NCBI GenBank assembly: GCA_009760855.2
Contig: WPIO01000070.1
Span: 45,001-109,000, forward strand
Source: Cristatella mucedo
Lineage: Eukaryota; Bryozoa; Phylactolaemata; Cristatellidae
DNA length: 64,000 nucleotides
Direction: 5' to 3'
The notes below the pieces were generated by a model, which worked only from the letters and a program-made list of their open reading frames with translations, was not told where the DNA came from and searched no databases. Shown in pieces: positions 10,451 through 24,000 of the stretch (position 1 is the first letter of the stretch; each line of letters opens with the position of its first letter). The position numbers and the translations under genes were made by a program.

Positions 10451-10725
10451 GATAATAATGCAGTTGATAAAGCGTCCCCAGAGAACTCAATCTCTTTCTA
10501 GATGTTTTACATTTGCTGCAAAGGAAGCGCGCCGGAATGGTTAGCATGCTCACTAAACGACAGGAATAACATGGCTAGGGGTGACGTGGGCAGAGTCAGC
10601 CTGCAAGTATGGTCAGCGGCAGAGCTCTCTGTGTCAGCACCCACAACCACACAAAAGACGGATAGGAGGGACGTGCTAAATTCTGTGATCAATAAATATA
10701 TGCAGCTTGATTATTAAGAGAATGA
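10451..10725 (-). mobile_element. LINE family A, 3' UTR fragment
   Basis: On the minus strand it holds the LINE A 3' UTR with the CATGCT-rich segment and the terminal AGAGATTGAGTTCTCT loop (about 10470-10490), ending in an AATAAT tail near 10451-10460. It has no coding part. It is unit-1-specific. Confidence 0.8.
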
Positions 10726-10739
10726 AACAAGCTGGAGAG

Positions 10740-11285
10740 CTGGAAGGAATTACAGCACAGAGCTCGGATGGCTACCGGTTGATCAATTGATACAGAGTTT
10801 AGTAGTTAATCTGACTCACAAGGCCAGCCACGGATTGACTCCTTCATACCTAGCTGAGCTGCTGCACTAGTTTCAGCTTGCTCTCGCCTTCAGGTCCTGT
10901 GTGGACAATCAATTAGCTGTTCTATTCCTCCGCTTAAAGACCGTTGGTGACAGAAGCTTGAGCTCTACAAGTCCGAGACTGTGGAACTCGCTTCCACAAT
11001 TCTTATGCGATGACAACTAATCTTCTGCTGCCGACTATGGCTCATCTTTTTTAGAGGTCCTGAGCTGCTACGTCCATGCTAATCATGACCTCAACTGCTC
11101 TCCAGACTCTGCGATGCTTCCCACTTTCTCTTTGTCACGTGAGATGAAGTCTGCAGGCTACCTAATGCATACCGAAAGCCGCTTAGGCATTGAGTGTGCT
11201 ATGCAAAACTCTCTAGTGTAACATGTACCTAGTCCTTGTGGCTTTGTAAAGTTACAAACGTAGATACATTACATTATATTTCAGT
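10740..11285 (+). mobile_element. old LINE B C-terminus and 3' end
   Basis: From GAGCTCGGATGGCTACCGG to the ACATTACATTATATTTCAG tail. It encodes a worn version of the LINE B C-terminus, broken by stops. Unit 2 carries the same copy and more of its 5' side (33770-34855), so it predates the unit duplication. Confidence 0.75.
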
Positions 11286-11989
11286 ACATTATATCGAGAA
11301 GAATAGCCCGTATTTCCTTGTAGCTGAAAGAACCACTAGCATGAACAAATTTCCGTGAACGATCTAATTTTGAATTTAAGACGAACTAAGTGGTCGGATA
11401 TAAGGGGAAGTAAAACACACCGTCATCGTTGGTGAAGCATGAGATGGATGTATCGGTTGGAACGTAAATCGGTACAGATCGCAGTTGACTCCCTCCTTTA
11501 TGAGGATAATCTGCAGGCTCTGCCACTGATCCTGCGTGTCTGAGAAAACAGCAAAAACGTCTTTAAAATTAACTTCAAATCGAGCTTAAACAGCTCTTAG
11601 GTTTCCTCCTCGTCTTGCTTTTGTAACTTTAGGACTCGCCGAAAACCTAGTGACGCAGCCTAGTTTGTCGTCCATTGTCTTTCTTATCAGTTACGCAGTT
11701 GGCACTGAAGGTTTTGGCATGAGTGAGATAACGTAATAATGGTGTATCGTCATTGATCTTAGTGCTATACATTGTGGTAAATTGCTTGTCATATCATTAT
11801 AGGAAGTGTCTTGAGTCGGTAAGCTTATTACATACATCATAGAAGGCAATTAACCAGCATTATTTTTAAGTGTATATATTTATCGCTTAAAGACTTCATT
11901 ACAGGCTTCCAGTAACTCAAAATTCTTGCAAAGCAGAGGTTAACCCGTGTAATTAATCCAGTACTTCATAACAAAGCTGCGGTTTCCCA
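11286..11989 (+). promoter_or_regulatory. conserved 5' flank of makorin copy 1
   Basis: Well conserved with 34856-35566, including GTCATCGTTGGTGAAGCATG and TATCATTATAGGAAGTGTC. A TATA-like TATATATTTAT lies at about 11873, roughly 115 bp before the proposed ATG; unit 2 has the same box with one extra TTTA. This is the only place for a promoter in the model, but no promoter element can be proven from sequence. Confidence 0.3.
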
Positions 11990-12039
11990 ATGGGTGACAA
12001 GAGTTTTGGTCTCGAATCGCACGAAGAGACTGAGAAAGA
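11990..12039 (+). CDS. makorin copy 1, proposed exon 1
   Basis: Starts ATGGGTGACAAGAG and ends AAAGA before a strong donor GTAAGTACG, leaving phase 2. Encodes 16 residues plus two bases. Unit 2 keeps the ATG, length, frame and donor at 35567-35616 despite five base changes. There could be an untranslated exon further upstream. Confidence 0.5.
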
Positions 12040-15000
12040 GTAAGTACGTTGTTACAATTAATGAAATCGGTATACTGTTCAAAATGGATTAAGGAATCGT
12101 GCGATTCTCTTAGAAAAAAATCTTCTTCAATAAAATCAAGGCCTAAAATACAGACAAGGCCAGACTCACATCGTCAAGCAACTCGAGTTTAAAAAGATGT
12201 TAAACATTTTGGAAAAACGCTTTTGTCTATTAGATACCTGTGACCTGACATATATTTTAGAAAATCAGTACACATTTAGTTCTCCATGAAGCGAAAATGA
12301 AGTATTACGTCACAAAGAATGTTACGGACCAGACTTGGTTCCAAATAAGCAAAATGCATTTTATGTGAATGAATACTTTAAAAGTCGCTATTGCATTGCC
12401 TGCAATGCTTGGTAATAGAAATGCATAACAATTTACAATATAGTCTCAAAAAATAATTTTGTACTATAAAATTAGTTCCGGACTCTTATCTTTCATATCA
12501 AAAGTTTGTTCCATATAAAGTGAAAAGTAATACCGATTAAATCGCTTGAAAAACATTTATTCCTCAAATGCCTAGTTTTAATTCCCCAGTGGTTCAACAA
12601 TGATTACGCCAATACTAATTTGCTGTAATTGACAAGCGAAGTGTTTGATATTTCATAAATTAATTTAAATTATTAATAATACTCACGTTAATGTGAGATA
12701 TGCTTTGTGTAAGTACATTTAACTTAAACTACAGAGATAACTCAAGGTACCAATTTAGTTTGCAGTTTTAATTATAGCAGCTGTAATAAGATGCATGCAT
12801 AGTACGAGTAAGAGAACATTTTTTCTTTTAAAGATTTTGAATGAAATTAAAACGATTCCTAAAACAATGAAAAGAAAATTCAAAAAACATATAAACATTC
12901 CCCTATAGTTTTCGTGCAGTCAAGTGAAACTGGAATGACATAATAATATCCTTTTAAAAATTATTATCACCAGTCGGACATAGCAAGATGACTAGGATAA
13001 AAAACCTGACGATAAAATTTCGAGCAACAAAAAATGCAGTCTTGAAGAGATCAAACTCAAGATTGTTCTAGGAAAATCGAGTCCTTATTATCACCAGTCG
13101 GACATAGCAAGATGACTAGGATAAAAAACCTGACGATAAAATTTCGAACAACAAAAAATGCAGTCTTGATGAGATCAAACTCAAGATTGTTCTAGGAAAA
13201 TCGAGTCCTATATTTAATGATCCCAGCCTTAGTCTGATCTGCAGTGGTTGTCTAGCAATATTTAACGACGAAGAATTTTTAAAGTTTCCTCTTACAAGTT
13301 GAGCTTCAAAAAATATTAATGAATCACATTTGTGCAATCAATAAACTACTTTTCAACCACTAGCCGTGAGCATAATCGCTTCATCCCCCATCTACACGCC
13401 AAACTCCCACAACTCGTTTGCTGCATGTATTGTTGACATCTAGATTCGGAAAAATCATCAGAAATTAAGTGAATGAACAACAGCTTAATAGGGACGGAAA
13501 GTTATTAAATGTTACTCAAAAATCAGCTCTGCATATTTCTAGTTGCGTCCGCACAATACTCAAGTGTCTTGTTCCAATCTGACAATTAACTTAATGACCA
13601 CATCACTTCCACATGCAGAAGCTATAGTCTTTAAGACTTGCAGTATTGCTGAAATTCTGGAGTGCTTAGACAGGGTACTACGTCCTAATTTGTTGATACT
13701 TTAGTGAAATCCATTCTTGACTATAGCAACTCGCTGCTAGTTAGTCACCCGACCTCTACAAAAAGGTGCTTTCAGTTTGGTGCAGAACTCTGCAGTCAGG
13801 CTTACCTGTCCAGATAATCAGAGCACACCCCTCTTATCCGAAATGCACTGACTCTTAATCGAGCAGTACACAGGCTTCAAGGTTCTGTCATTCAACTTAA
13901 CTGATAATGCCTGAACTTTCCTCCTTCCCTGGTTTCTCTCAAAAGCTCAAATTTGTAAGGTAGCTCGCACTCACCACTACTGGAATGTGCAATCAGGCAC
14001 TTACAGCTGGTGCTAAACTCTGCAGCTAGGCTTGTCAGTCGTGAACGTCGCAGTTGCCACATTATACCACTTCTCTCCGACCTACACTGGCTACCAGTCA
14101 AGCAATGCATCGACTTCAAGGATCTGTCGCTCCCTTTTAGGTCCCCTCCTTCTTTGGCTCCAGCCTATCTATCAGATCTACTTCCCGGCTAGGCCAAGCA
14201 TCGTCATACCCGCTCTCTGAAACTAGCTGCTTATATAACCATCAAACAATCCTCAATACATTTGGAGATGGTGCATTTAGTTCGTATGCTCCCAAAGCCT
14301 GGAAGTCACTCCCGACTTGCCTGACGACATCCCCTGTCTTGACCACATTTAAAAAGAAACTAAAAGAGAGCCTTTTAATGACAGCTACTTGTAGCGTACT
14401 GTGATTCGACCTTTATGTGCTTATGCGTGATGACACTTTTGCATGCTGACCTTAACCATACTTGCATGCTGGCCCTGTGCATGTCACCCCTAACCATGTT
14501 ATTCATGTTGTTTAATAAGCATGATACCACTCAGCAATCATACGCGTTTCCTTTACAGCAAATGTGAAGCACCTAGTAAGAAATTGAGTTATCTGAGGGC
14601 ATTTTATCGAGCGTATTATAAAGATATATAATAATTTTATTCGCATAGCACGCCGAGACAACTTGATATTTATTCAGGCACCTTACAAATGCCTCAGGGC
14701 TCGAACCCGCGACATCATCCAGACCTTTGTCGGGGCGACCTCATTAACCATTGGAACAATTTAGCTCGGCGATTATTATTATACCATAATTTATTAGTAG
14801 GCGATGAAATGAAAGCCTTGAAAAGGTAATAATTAACGCCTACAATAAAAATCAGGGGAGTAATTTTATAATTTTTCTTAATAATATACTCATTGTTTCC
14901 TTCGTAATAAATATTTTAAGTATCTTATTTAGACACCGGACGTCGAGTGACTCGGAAATGGTTGATCGGGATGACACTTCTCGAACCGAAGATCCCCTTG

Positions 15001-18000
15001 CACGGTTTCAGCCTGGAAAAGCAGGTAAAATGCCATTAAGATACCATGACGCCGATGTGACGTCTCAAATAGGCGATGACACACTTCGTATTTAATTGCT
15101 TCGAGTGCGATTACAGTCGATATGAAATTCTTCTATAAGTCCAACTCATTGGCCATTTTTAAAAAGCTTTTCTGCTCCCGGCATTCGGGCGCGATGATAA
15201 TCGATATAATACTAAAATTGACGGGAACCTGATACGTAAAATTTAATTCATTAGCGTGACTAAAGAAATAATTGGAAAAACATATTTTAAAAATACCTCT
15301 CCTAAGAGAAAAAAAGCCAACACGCCAGAATCCGGACACCTATTTGAAATTGCAGCTATCAATTATTAGGTGTCAGCTTAAGTGGGTTATATTGAAAAAT
15401 TCAAAGCTTTAGCTTCATTCTTATTGCAGCTGCACAGCTATAGAGCTTGGTTCGCATAGAGCTTAGAGATTTTAAGCAGAAAAACTGGGTGGAGAGGAGA
15501 AAACTAAGTATAATAAACCTAGTAGCACTAGAGAGCTGCAAAGTTGTACCTAATTAGGCATCCACACAATTTCAAAAATGGCTGACTTGTTCTGATATCA
15601 ATTACATACAATTGATGGCATAATACTACAGCAGCGTATACATTATATGTTTCCCTTGCGAATATTTGATCCTGGATGATGGAAACGTTTCTTAGTACGA
15701 AGGAGGTGCTACCATTAGAACACATAAATCGTGTGACTGGAAAGAAGGTTTGGTCTTCTAATAGGTGGTGGTGATATGCGGCCAGTACCACATGCTCGGA
15801 ATTGAGGTGTCATCTTAGAAAGATGCTTACATTTTGAAAGATTTGCCAAGAAGACTGCTTCCATATCATTTCATTTTATCATTTCATCATTTCCGATCTC
15901 AAATAAAGATTAGGAGCATTCTTCAACGGTAGCTTGAAAAAATTTAGCCAGCTCCCTAGCTGTGTCTCGGCCAGATTAATTTAATTCCCTTTTTATTGGG
16001 CTACCAAAAGCAACTGCAACTAATGATGAATATGGCTGCAAGGCTAGTTTTAAAGTTTCAGAGGTTGGACCACATGTATTCTTTGCAAAAAGAGCATGGA
16101 TGGCTTCCGGTTGTTTAACATATACAGAGCAAAGTTTATCGACTGACCCACAAGGCCTGCAATGTCTTGGCTCCTTTATACCCAGTGGGACTGCTGTACC
16201 ATTGTCAGCCTCGTCGTGTTGTCAGGTCCTTATAGATAAGAAGTCTGCTGTTCCGTTCCTCCAGTTGTAGAACGCGGGAAACGGAGGATTTTGCCTTGAC
16301 TAAATCCCAGACTGAAGAACTTGCTTCCACAGTTCTTTCGTAACGACAAATACTCTTCTACCTCCGACTATGTTGCATTCTTTCCGTCCGTCCTAAACTG
16401 CTATTTCCCAGGTACTCACTACCTCAACGGTTTTTCTGACTGAGCTATGCTTCTCAATATTTGATTTTCTACGTTAGGTGAAAACTGTTGGTGACCGAAG
16501 GCATACCAAAAGACCCAAGGGATTGAAGTGGGCTATACAAAACTCTCCTGCATAGCACCAATACAGTACTTATGTTGAGTTCCAGACGGAGATACATGCA
16601 TTTGTAAATATTATATATATATATATATATATAATATCTACACAGGCACATGCATACACAAATACATACCTACACATGAAGCTAAAGTTAACGTATCAGA
16701 GTAGTTGTATTACCATGATAGTGAAATGCTTTATCTATTAAGCTAATAATAATTATAATATTAGTATAAATGACAACGAACACTCAGATAACTGTTCTAG
16801 GCGGATACAATTTCCTAAAAAGGAAACGCGATCGGATGGTTAGAAGAAGAATGTTCGAAAACATCAAAAATAACATGGTTAGGGGTTTTATGCACAGGGT
16901 CAGCATGCAAGTGTGGTTGGTGGCAGCACGCACAGTCTCAGCACCCATATGCATGTCAATGCCGGACCACATAGACTTACTAAATGCTCTCCTAAATAGG
17001 TGCGTTTTTAGTTTCTTTTTTTAGTGGTCAAGTCAGGAGAAGTCGCGACTAAAGTCGGAAGTGAGTTACAGGCTTTGAGAGAATACGAACTAAAGGCACG
17101 GTCTAGACAGGATTTGAGGTTTCTAAGAGGTATCTGTAAACAATTACATTCCGAAAAGCGAGTGTTTCGATACCTGGTGGGAAAGAAGATGTGATAATTA
17201 GGCTGGAACCAAACAATGAAGAGAGCTAAAAGTGAGTGACAACACGTTGAAGCCGATCTGTCGCTTGACTGGTAGCTTGTGCATGTCGGCGAGAAGTGGT
17301 GTGATGTGGCAACTGTGACGCTATTGACAGAAAAGCTTAGCTGCAGAGTTTTGCACCAGCTGTAAGCTCCTGATTGCACAGGCCGGTAGACTAGCAAGCC
17401 GTGAGTTACAGTAGTCATGAGGGGATGTCACAAATTCATAGATACATTTAGATGCGGTATCGGTTTTTCAACAAGCCCGAATTTTAGCATGCTATGTAGA
17501 TGAATGTAGGCAGACTTGAGAGTGGAGCTGTGATCTAATGAAAGTTCACTTTGGAATATGAAACCCAAATTTCGTGCAGATTTAACAGGAGATATGCTGG
17601 CAGACTAATTATTGTGATAAAAGATGCCTGCAGGCTACGTAGTGCTTGTTTAATGGACCCTTTCATAGTCATTAAGATATTTATTAGTAATATGAAATTG
17701 AGAGCAATACAAATTCTACTAGGAAGTAAAAGTAAATAAATCGTTTTACAAAATTCGTCACATTAAGTAGCAAAAAGCACCGCATTTAATTCTGAGGTAG
17801 TCATTACATTGATCAAGTTCGTACTAATTGGTGTCTCGAATAATTACTTCGAGCTTTTGATTGTCATTGTTGATCATTATTTAAGCTTAATGAAAAGCAA
17901 GGGAATCTGCACAGTCGGCTGAAGAGACTTTCACATAGCTTTCCAAAACAATCCCGGGAATCAAAATTTATTAGTGTAAGGCTCAACCTTAAAGATTGTC

Positions 18001-21000
18001 ATTGGGAACTACCAGACCCCACTGGAGACTTTCTGAACAAAATCACCAGGCCTCAGTTTTTCGACAGCTCCATTTTAAGAACTACCAGACCCCACTGGAG
18101 ACTTTCTGAACAAAATCACCAGGCCTCAGTTTTTCGACAGCTCCATTTTAAGAACTACCAGACCCCACTGGAGACTTTCTGAACAAAATCACCAGGCCTC
18201 AGTTTTTCGACAGCTCCATCTTAATGTTTAGCAAGTATGGAGCTAGCATAATAGAACTCGGTAGGGCAAGACCATAGTAAAGCACAAAGAGGTAGACAGT
18301 ACTCATAGCCACGAGTATCACCTGGTCATGTATGCAATTTGACTAAAGTCGAAATTGACTTCACGAAAGCCGCAGGTGGTAGTGGTTAATGTGAAAACGG
18401 GCACATAAGTTACAGGAAAAAACTTTTTGCAAAAATTCGTGTCTTTTCAGCTATTTTATGGGTCAAATGTACTGTCTCTAACTAAGCGTTTGCAGTTATC
18501 TTGAACTGTGGAAACCTTGAGCAGTTTGAAATTAACGTAATATCATATACGACTTCCCCCCCCCAAATTAGTATGTATTGCATACGAATTCTAGTATTTG
18601 GAAGTATTTGGTAAAACATGTGAGAAGAGAAGGTTTTTGATTCAGATTTCGTTCTGATTGAACTAGTTTATCAGTAGAACTTTGATAAACCATGTAAGAC
18701 TCGTTCAAATACTACTACTCCCATTATTTATGGCATGCTAGAAGAAAATAGTTATATTTATGCAATTTGGATGCATTTTCAATTAGTCACTAACCATGGT
18801 TAGCAAAACCGCATGCTACGTAAGATTTTGCAAGTTTACTAAATCTAATTTATAGTTAACCTAGGCTTTCACTTTCATGCGGATGACACTCAGTTGAACC
18901 TTTGCTTTAATCCCTCACAGCCTTCGAGCACCTCAAATTCTCTCAACTCACTTGCTGCATGTATTGATGACATCCGCAAATCGATGGCTGCAAATTTTCT
19001 AAAACTAACCGATGATAAAACTAACTCAATAGTTATGGGCAAACCCAGTGTGATTTAGAAATTGGAAAGGCCAAAGTTCAAAATTTTCTCTTCGAGCATA
19101 TCTCCTGTTGAATCAGCTCGAAATCTAAGTGTCATGTTCCAAAGTGACTTCTCGTTGTGTAATGTAATGTAACGTTTCTCAGTCCGTAAGTCCACAAAGT
19201 CATAGAGACCAAGTGGGTGTTACGCAGGAGAGTTTTGTAAGCCCACTCACAGCCTAAGCGGCTTTCGGTACGAATTCGGTAGCCAACTGACTTCGTCTAA
19301 CGCAACAAAGATAAAGTGGGAAGCGTAGCAGAGGCAAGAGAGCAGTTGAGGTAGTGAGTAGCATGGAGCCGTAAGACGACCACATCAGCTCCATAGTCAA
19401 ACTGCCTACTTTCAGCTACATAATATTGCTTAAATCCCAGCTTCTTTTTGATAAGGATAGCACGTATAAGCTGGTCCCAGCATTTGTGACGTCACGACTT
19501 GACTTCTTCAACTCACAGCTTGTTGGACTACCGGCATGTGCAACCAGGCTCTTACAGCTGGTACAAAACTCTGCAGCTAGGCTTGTCTTTCGTGAGCTTC
19601 GCAGTTGCCTCATCACACCATCTCTCGACGACCTGCACTGGCTACCAGTCAAGCAACGGATTGACATCAAAGTTTTGTGTTACATTTAGGTCACTTCATT
19701 TTTTGGCTCCTGCCTATCTCTCAGATCTACTCCCATCAGGCCAAGCATCGTACCACCTGCTTTTCGCAATCCTACAGTTTACCACTACCTCGTACGAACC
19801 TCAAATCCTTTGGAGACAGTGCATTTAGTTCGTACTTTCTCAATGCCTGGAACTTACTCCCGACTTGCGTCAGAACATCCCCTGACTTAACCACATTTAA
19901 AATCACTTAAAGACATAATTATTTAGAACAGCATCTATTATGTCCCTGTGATTCTTCCTTCATGTGCTCATGCCTACTGAGACTGTGCATGCTGCCACTA
20001 ACCACATTTGCATGCTGCCTCTGTGCATGTCACCCCTAACCAAGTTATTCATGTTGTTTATCAAGCATGATATTACTCACGAATTAATCGCGTTTTCCGT
20101 TGCACCAAATGTAAAGCGCCTAAAATGAGACTGAGTTCTCCGAGGGAGCTTTATCAAGTGGATTTTTAATAACATTATAACTAGTATTAGTTAAAATATT
20201 GCTGATGAACTTGAGCAGCAACATCTTATCAATTAGTAGCTTTCAAAGCACATTAAATTTTTACAAAAGCTTGATAAGATTTTTTGTCTCAGCATGTTCA
20301 ATGTCAACAAGCATAACAAGGTGGCATGCACAAGGTCAGCACAAATACTGGTAGCATGCACTGTATCAGCACGGAATTTCCCAATAAGAAGAACCAAATG
20401 AACCCACTAATGCTGTAATAAATAGATAATGAATCTGGCCAAGTCAGGTATGTCATGACATCACTGAGGATTGAGGCCCAGGCTTTGCAGCACAAGAATT
20501 CTAGGTTCTTTCTCCAAGCAAAACTCTGGTTTATTTGGATTTTAGTTGAGACCAGATGTCATAAAGCACGAACCAATTTAGATCTAGTATCCCTGTCTTA
20601 GAAAGCCCATTACTGTACTAACAACATAGAGAAAGATTGAGGATACATCTCTCATTTTAGATTACTACTGTTATAGCCATAGTGGTCATCCGTTAACGAA
20701 CGGATCCCCAATATGTCTTGCTGGCTACCTGGACAACTGGGTCAGTAAGGATGAAGATGAACTCAACGTTACGGAATCGTTCATCTGCAAGAAATGCTCG
20801 GAATTTACATTTCACTTCAACGACAAAACAGCTGAAGCTAATCATGAAGAGGTATTGGATTGTAATAATTCTATTCAAGAACTCTTATATAGTAAATGTC
20901 TACCCCTTGCGAGTTTATTTTCCTTCCAAATTTTTAGGAGTGCAAAAACGTCGTTGCCGAACGAAGTAAGGGACTCGTGGATGGCCAAGATATGCAGTGC

Positions 21001-24000
21001 TCGATATGCTTTGGTAATGTTCTGGCTAACCCTTCGGAGGACCAGCAATTATTTGGCCTCTTATCAGACTGCAACCACTGCTTCTGTTGGTCGTGCATTT
21101 CAAACTGGTGTTGTGGAAACTCAAACTATACAATCGGAGGATGTCGGAGAGTGACCATTCTTCCCGACAGGTAAGATCTCATTGAGAATGTATTTGTCTA
21201 TTATTTATGCGTAAATGTCTTCCCGCAGTAGTCCGAACGGAATAAAGAATACAGAAGCATCTTGTTCGAATGAATACTGACTTTTAATAAGCAAATACTT
21301 GCAGGTAACCCGTATAAGCAATTAGGCACTTGCAGTTAGTAAAAACTATGTAGATAGATTTTTCTATCGTGAGCCTCCAATTTGCTAAACTAAACCACTT
21401 CCCGTTGACCCGGACTAACTCATAATCACAAACATTTTAACCTCAGTTTTTTTAATTCAAATTTATGTCATTAATTTTCTCTGTCTCTGCCTCTTTCTCT
21501 GTCTCTCTTGTCTCTCTGTCTCTCTGTCTCTCTGTCTCTGTCTGTCTCTGTCTGTCTCTCTGTCTCTGACTCTCTGTCTCTCTGTCTCTGTCTGTCTCTC
21601 TGTCTCTCTGTCTCTGTCTGTCTCTCTGTCTCTAACTCTCTGTCTCTCTGTCTCTAACTCTCTGTCTCTCTGTCTCTAACTCTCTGTTTCTCTGTCCTCT
21701 CTGTCTCTATCTCTCTCTCTCTAAGCCTATCCGAACAAATAACTCACCAGCATGGACATCGTATCGTCCGTATTAACGACTCAAATAGTATTGCTATGCA
21801 TTAAAACACTTGAATCTATGAGATACCATACCTTTGCTTAAGATTCTGCTAAAGTATTGAAATGAATCGTGACTAACGTCACAATACCTTAGGTAGGATA
21901 TCACTTTAGACAACACAAACATTGCACACTTTTCTCTAGTAATATGACGAATCTCATGTATTTTCCGTCGTCCAGCGTTTCCCGGTCCTTTGCGTGCTTC
22001 CAAATGCAGATACTGAGCAAATTATCACGAGCAATTATTTTTTTCCATGCATGGTTTCTAAATTATGCATGCTTTCTAAAACTACCTTATGCATTTTGAG
22101 ACTCTGCAATCAATTGCAATAAATAGCCTCGTACATACTTCTTCGATTGCTATATAACACGTCAATGTAAAGTCTTTATTACCACCTTCAAGTTGCACCA
22201 TTTGGTGCATTTTTACGCTAATTCATTCCATTATCATTAAGCTATTTCCCTATGATGATAACCTGTGAAATTTACCATCACAGCCAACAGTTATCATAAT
22301 TTCTACTACTAATTCAAGCAAGATAGTCCATTACTCAAACGATAGCGACTTATGCTGCCGAGAGTGACTAGTAAAAGACATGTAATTGTAATATGGTTTA
22401 GTGAAGCGACTTCATAGGCAGTGAGCTACACGTACTATATAAACAGTCAAGTATCGTATAGCTCATTAGTTACAAAGCTTATTTTCCGAATTTGCTACAT
22501 GCTGTTAAAGGAGAATATTATGAAATCAATAAAAAAAGTTATCATTTCAAATGCCATAGTACGATTGAAGACTAGTGCGATAGAGTGCAGTAAGCCATAA
22601 CTTTTTGGATGGTACAGCACAAATGCATTAGATCCCGTTTTTGCCTATTGCTGTGTCAATTGCTATATACTTTTATGTATGTGGTTTAGGCGGGCCTAAG
22701 ACCACTGCGGCAAAGGTACCTTTGATTAAAGACGTTGCTAGAAAACTAGAATAATTTCATCATAATAATGAAAGCCTACACCATCACTTTCATAGTTTTA
22801 AATGGTGGGGAAATGATAAAAAAACAACAATACCTTAAAATACGCAAAAAAAGCGGGAGTTTTATGCTTTCGGCGTCCAATTCAAATGCTTTTAGGACTC
22901 ATTACCTTTATACTTCATCTTGAGTCGGTGTGACTACAAGATTAGACACAATTTAACTGATAAATAACCCACATGAGATCTGTAATCAAGTGTAAAGGAT
23001 AAATAATAGTTGAAGAATTGGTGATTTAGCACGCACCATTAAGAAACTTACAATAGTTTTGCAAACACATGTCATGTAAGAAAATTGTGTGCCTAAATGT
23101 TGTTCCCAGAGATATTTTTTTCAAACAAGTTACTCTGTGCACCGTCTTCATCATAAGATAATCACAAATTTCTATCGTAAACTAAAATTGCCCTCGTCTG
23201 TTCAGTAACACAATGTTTTTCCTCAGAATCCATAAAGTATTGTTAAAGAGCGAGCATTCTATTGATGTTGGTAAGATGAATATTCAAAACTCATGTTATA
23301 TGTAGATCTGTTGGGATCGTCAAAAAACTATAATAGCCAACCCGTACTCATTTAAGCAGTAAACGCGAAAATTAGTTGTGGTCGGTACAAGTAAGAATAC
23401 TCTCTGCCACACACGATGCACAGGTAGAGTACCTTTTTAATCGGCATCAGAAAAAATATTGTATGATTGCGTGCAACTATCAATTTTCTGAAAGTGCAAG
23501 ATTTGACCAAATGCAAATTACAATTTTCTAAAACTAAAACGAATTTCAAAGAAGTTATTGAAATGTTTCATTGTTCTACTAGCAGAAAAATTGCTATCCA
23601 AGCATCATAGTAATCGGTTCTACTTCTTGTGAGTAGCAATTCAAAACATCTTTTATGAGAGCAGCTGAAAGTCGCTGGCCTATATCTCATTCGAGATTTC
23701 AATTATGTTTAATTATGTTCAATTAGTTCAATTATGGATTTAACCTCCGATTGAATTTAGAAAACATGAATCGTTTTTACTACCAGGAAATGTCCAGTCT
23801 GCAGACAAGATATAAGTCATATAATAAGCAGAGATTATTGGATAGCTGACAAGCCGCGGAAACTTGCTCTTTCGGAAAGGAACGCGGAGACTACTAGGTA
23901 AGTTGCATGCTGACCCAGTGCATGTAACCCCTAACCATGTTGTTCATTTTGTTTGTTTTTCAAGCATGATTTTACTTACTATTCTATTGCGTATCACTTT

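Larger units (their letters stand above)
21171..23786. other. intron 4 of makorin copy 1
   Basis: Contains an imperfect CTCTGT tract (21480-21724) and a hairpin (22432-22465) kept in unit 2. It is otherwise AT-rich with no element recognised. Unit 2 matches it up to about 51890 and again from about 59640; between these unit 2 has the 7.8 kb nest of mobile elements, and unit 1 has about 500 bases of its own (22880-23400). Confidence 0.55.

Noticed and set aside
14690-14772. Possible tRNA gene on the minus strand (good B box)
   Set aside because: Acceptor and D arms do not pair and the segment continues into a SINE body shared with two other loci.
17551-17739. 62-codon frame identical to 42958-43146
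   Set aside because: The identity reflects the nearly identical DNA tract between units; the frame lies antisense to LINE A sequence.
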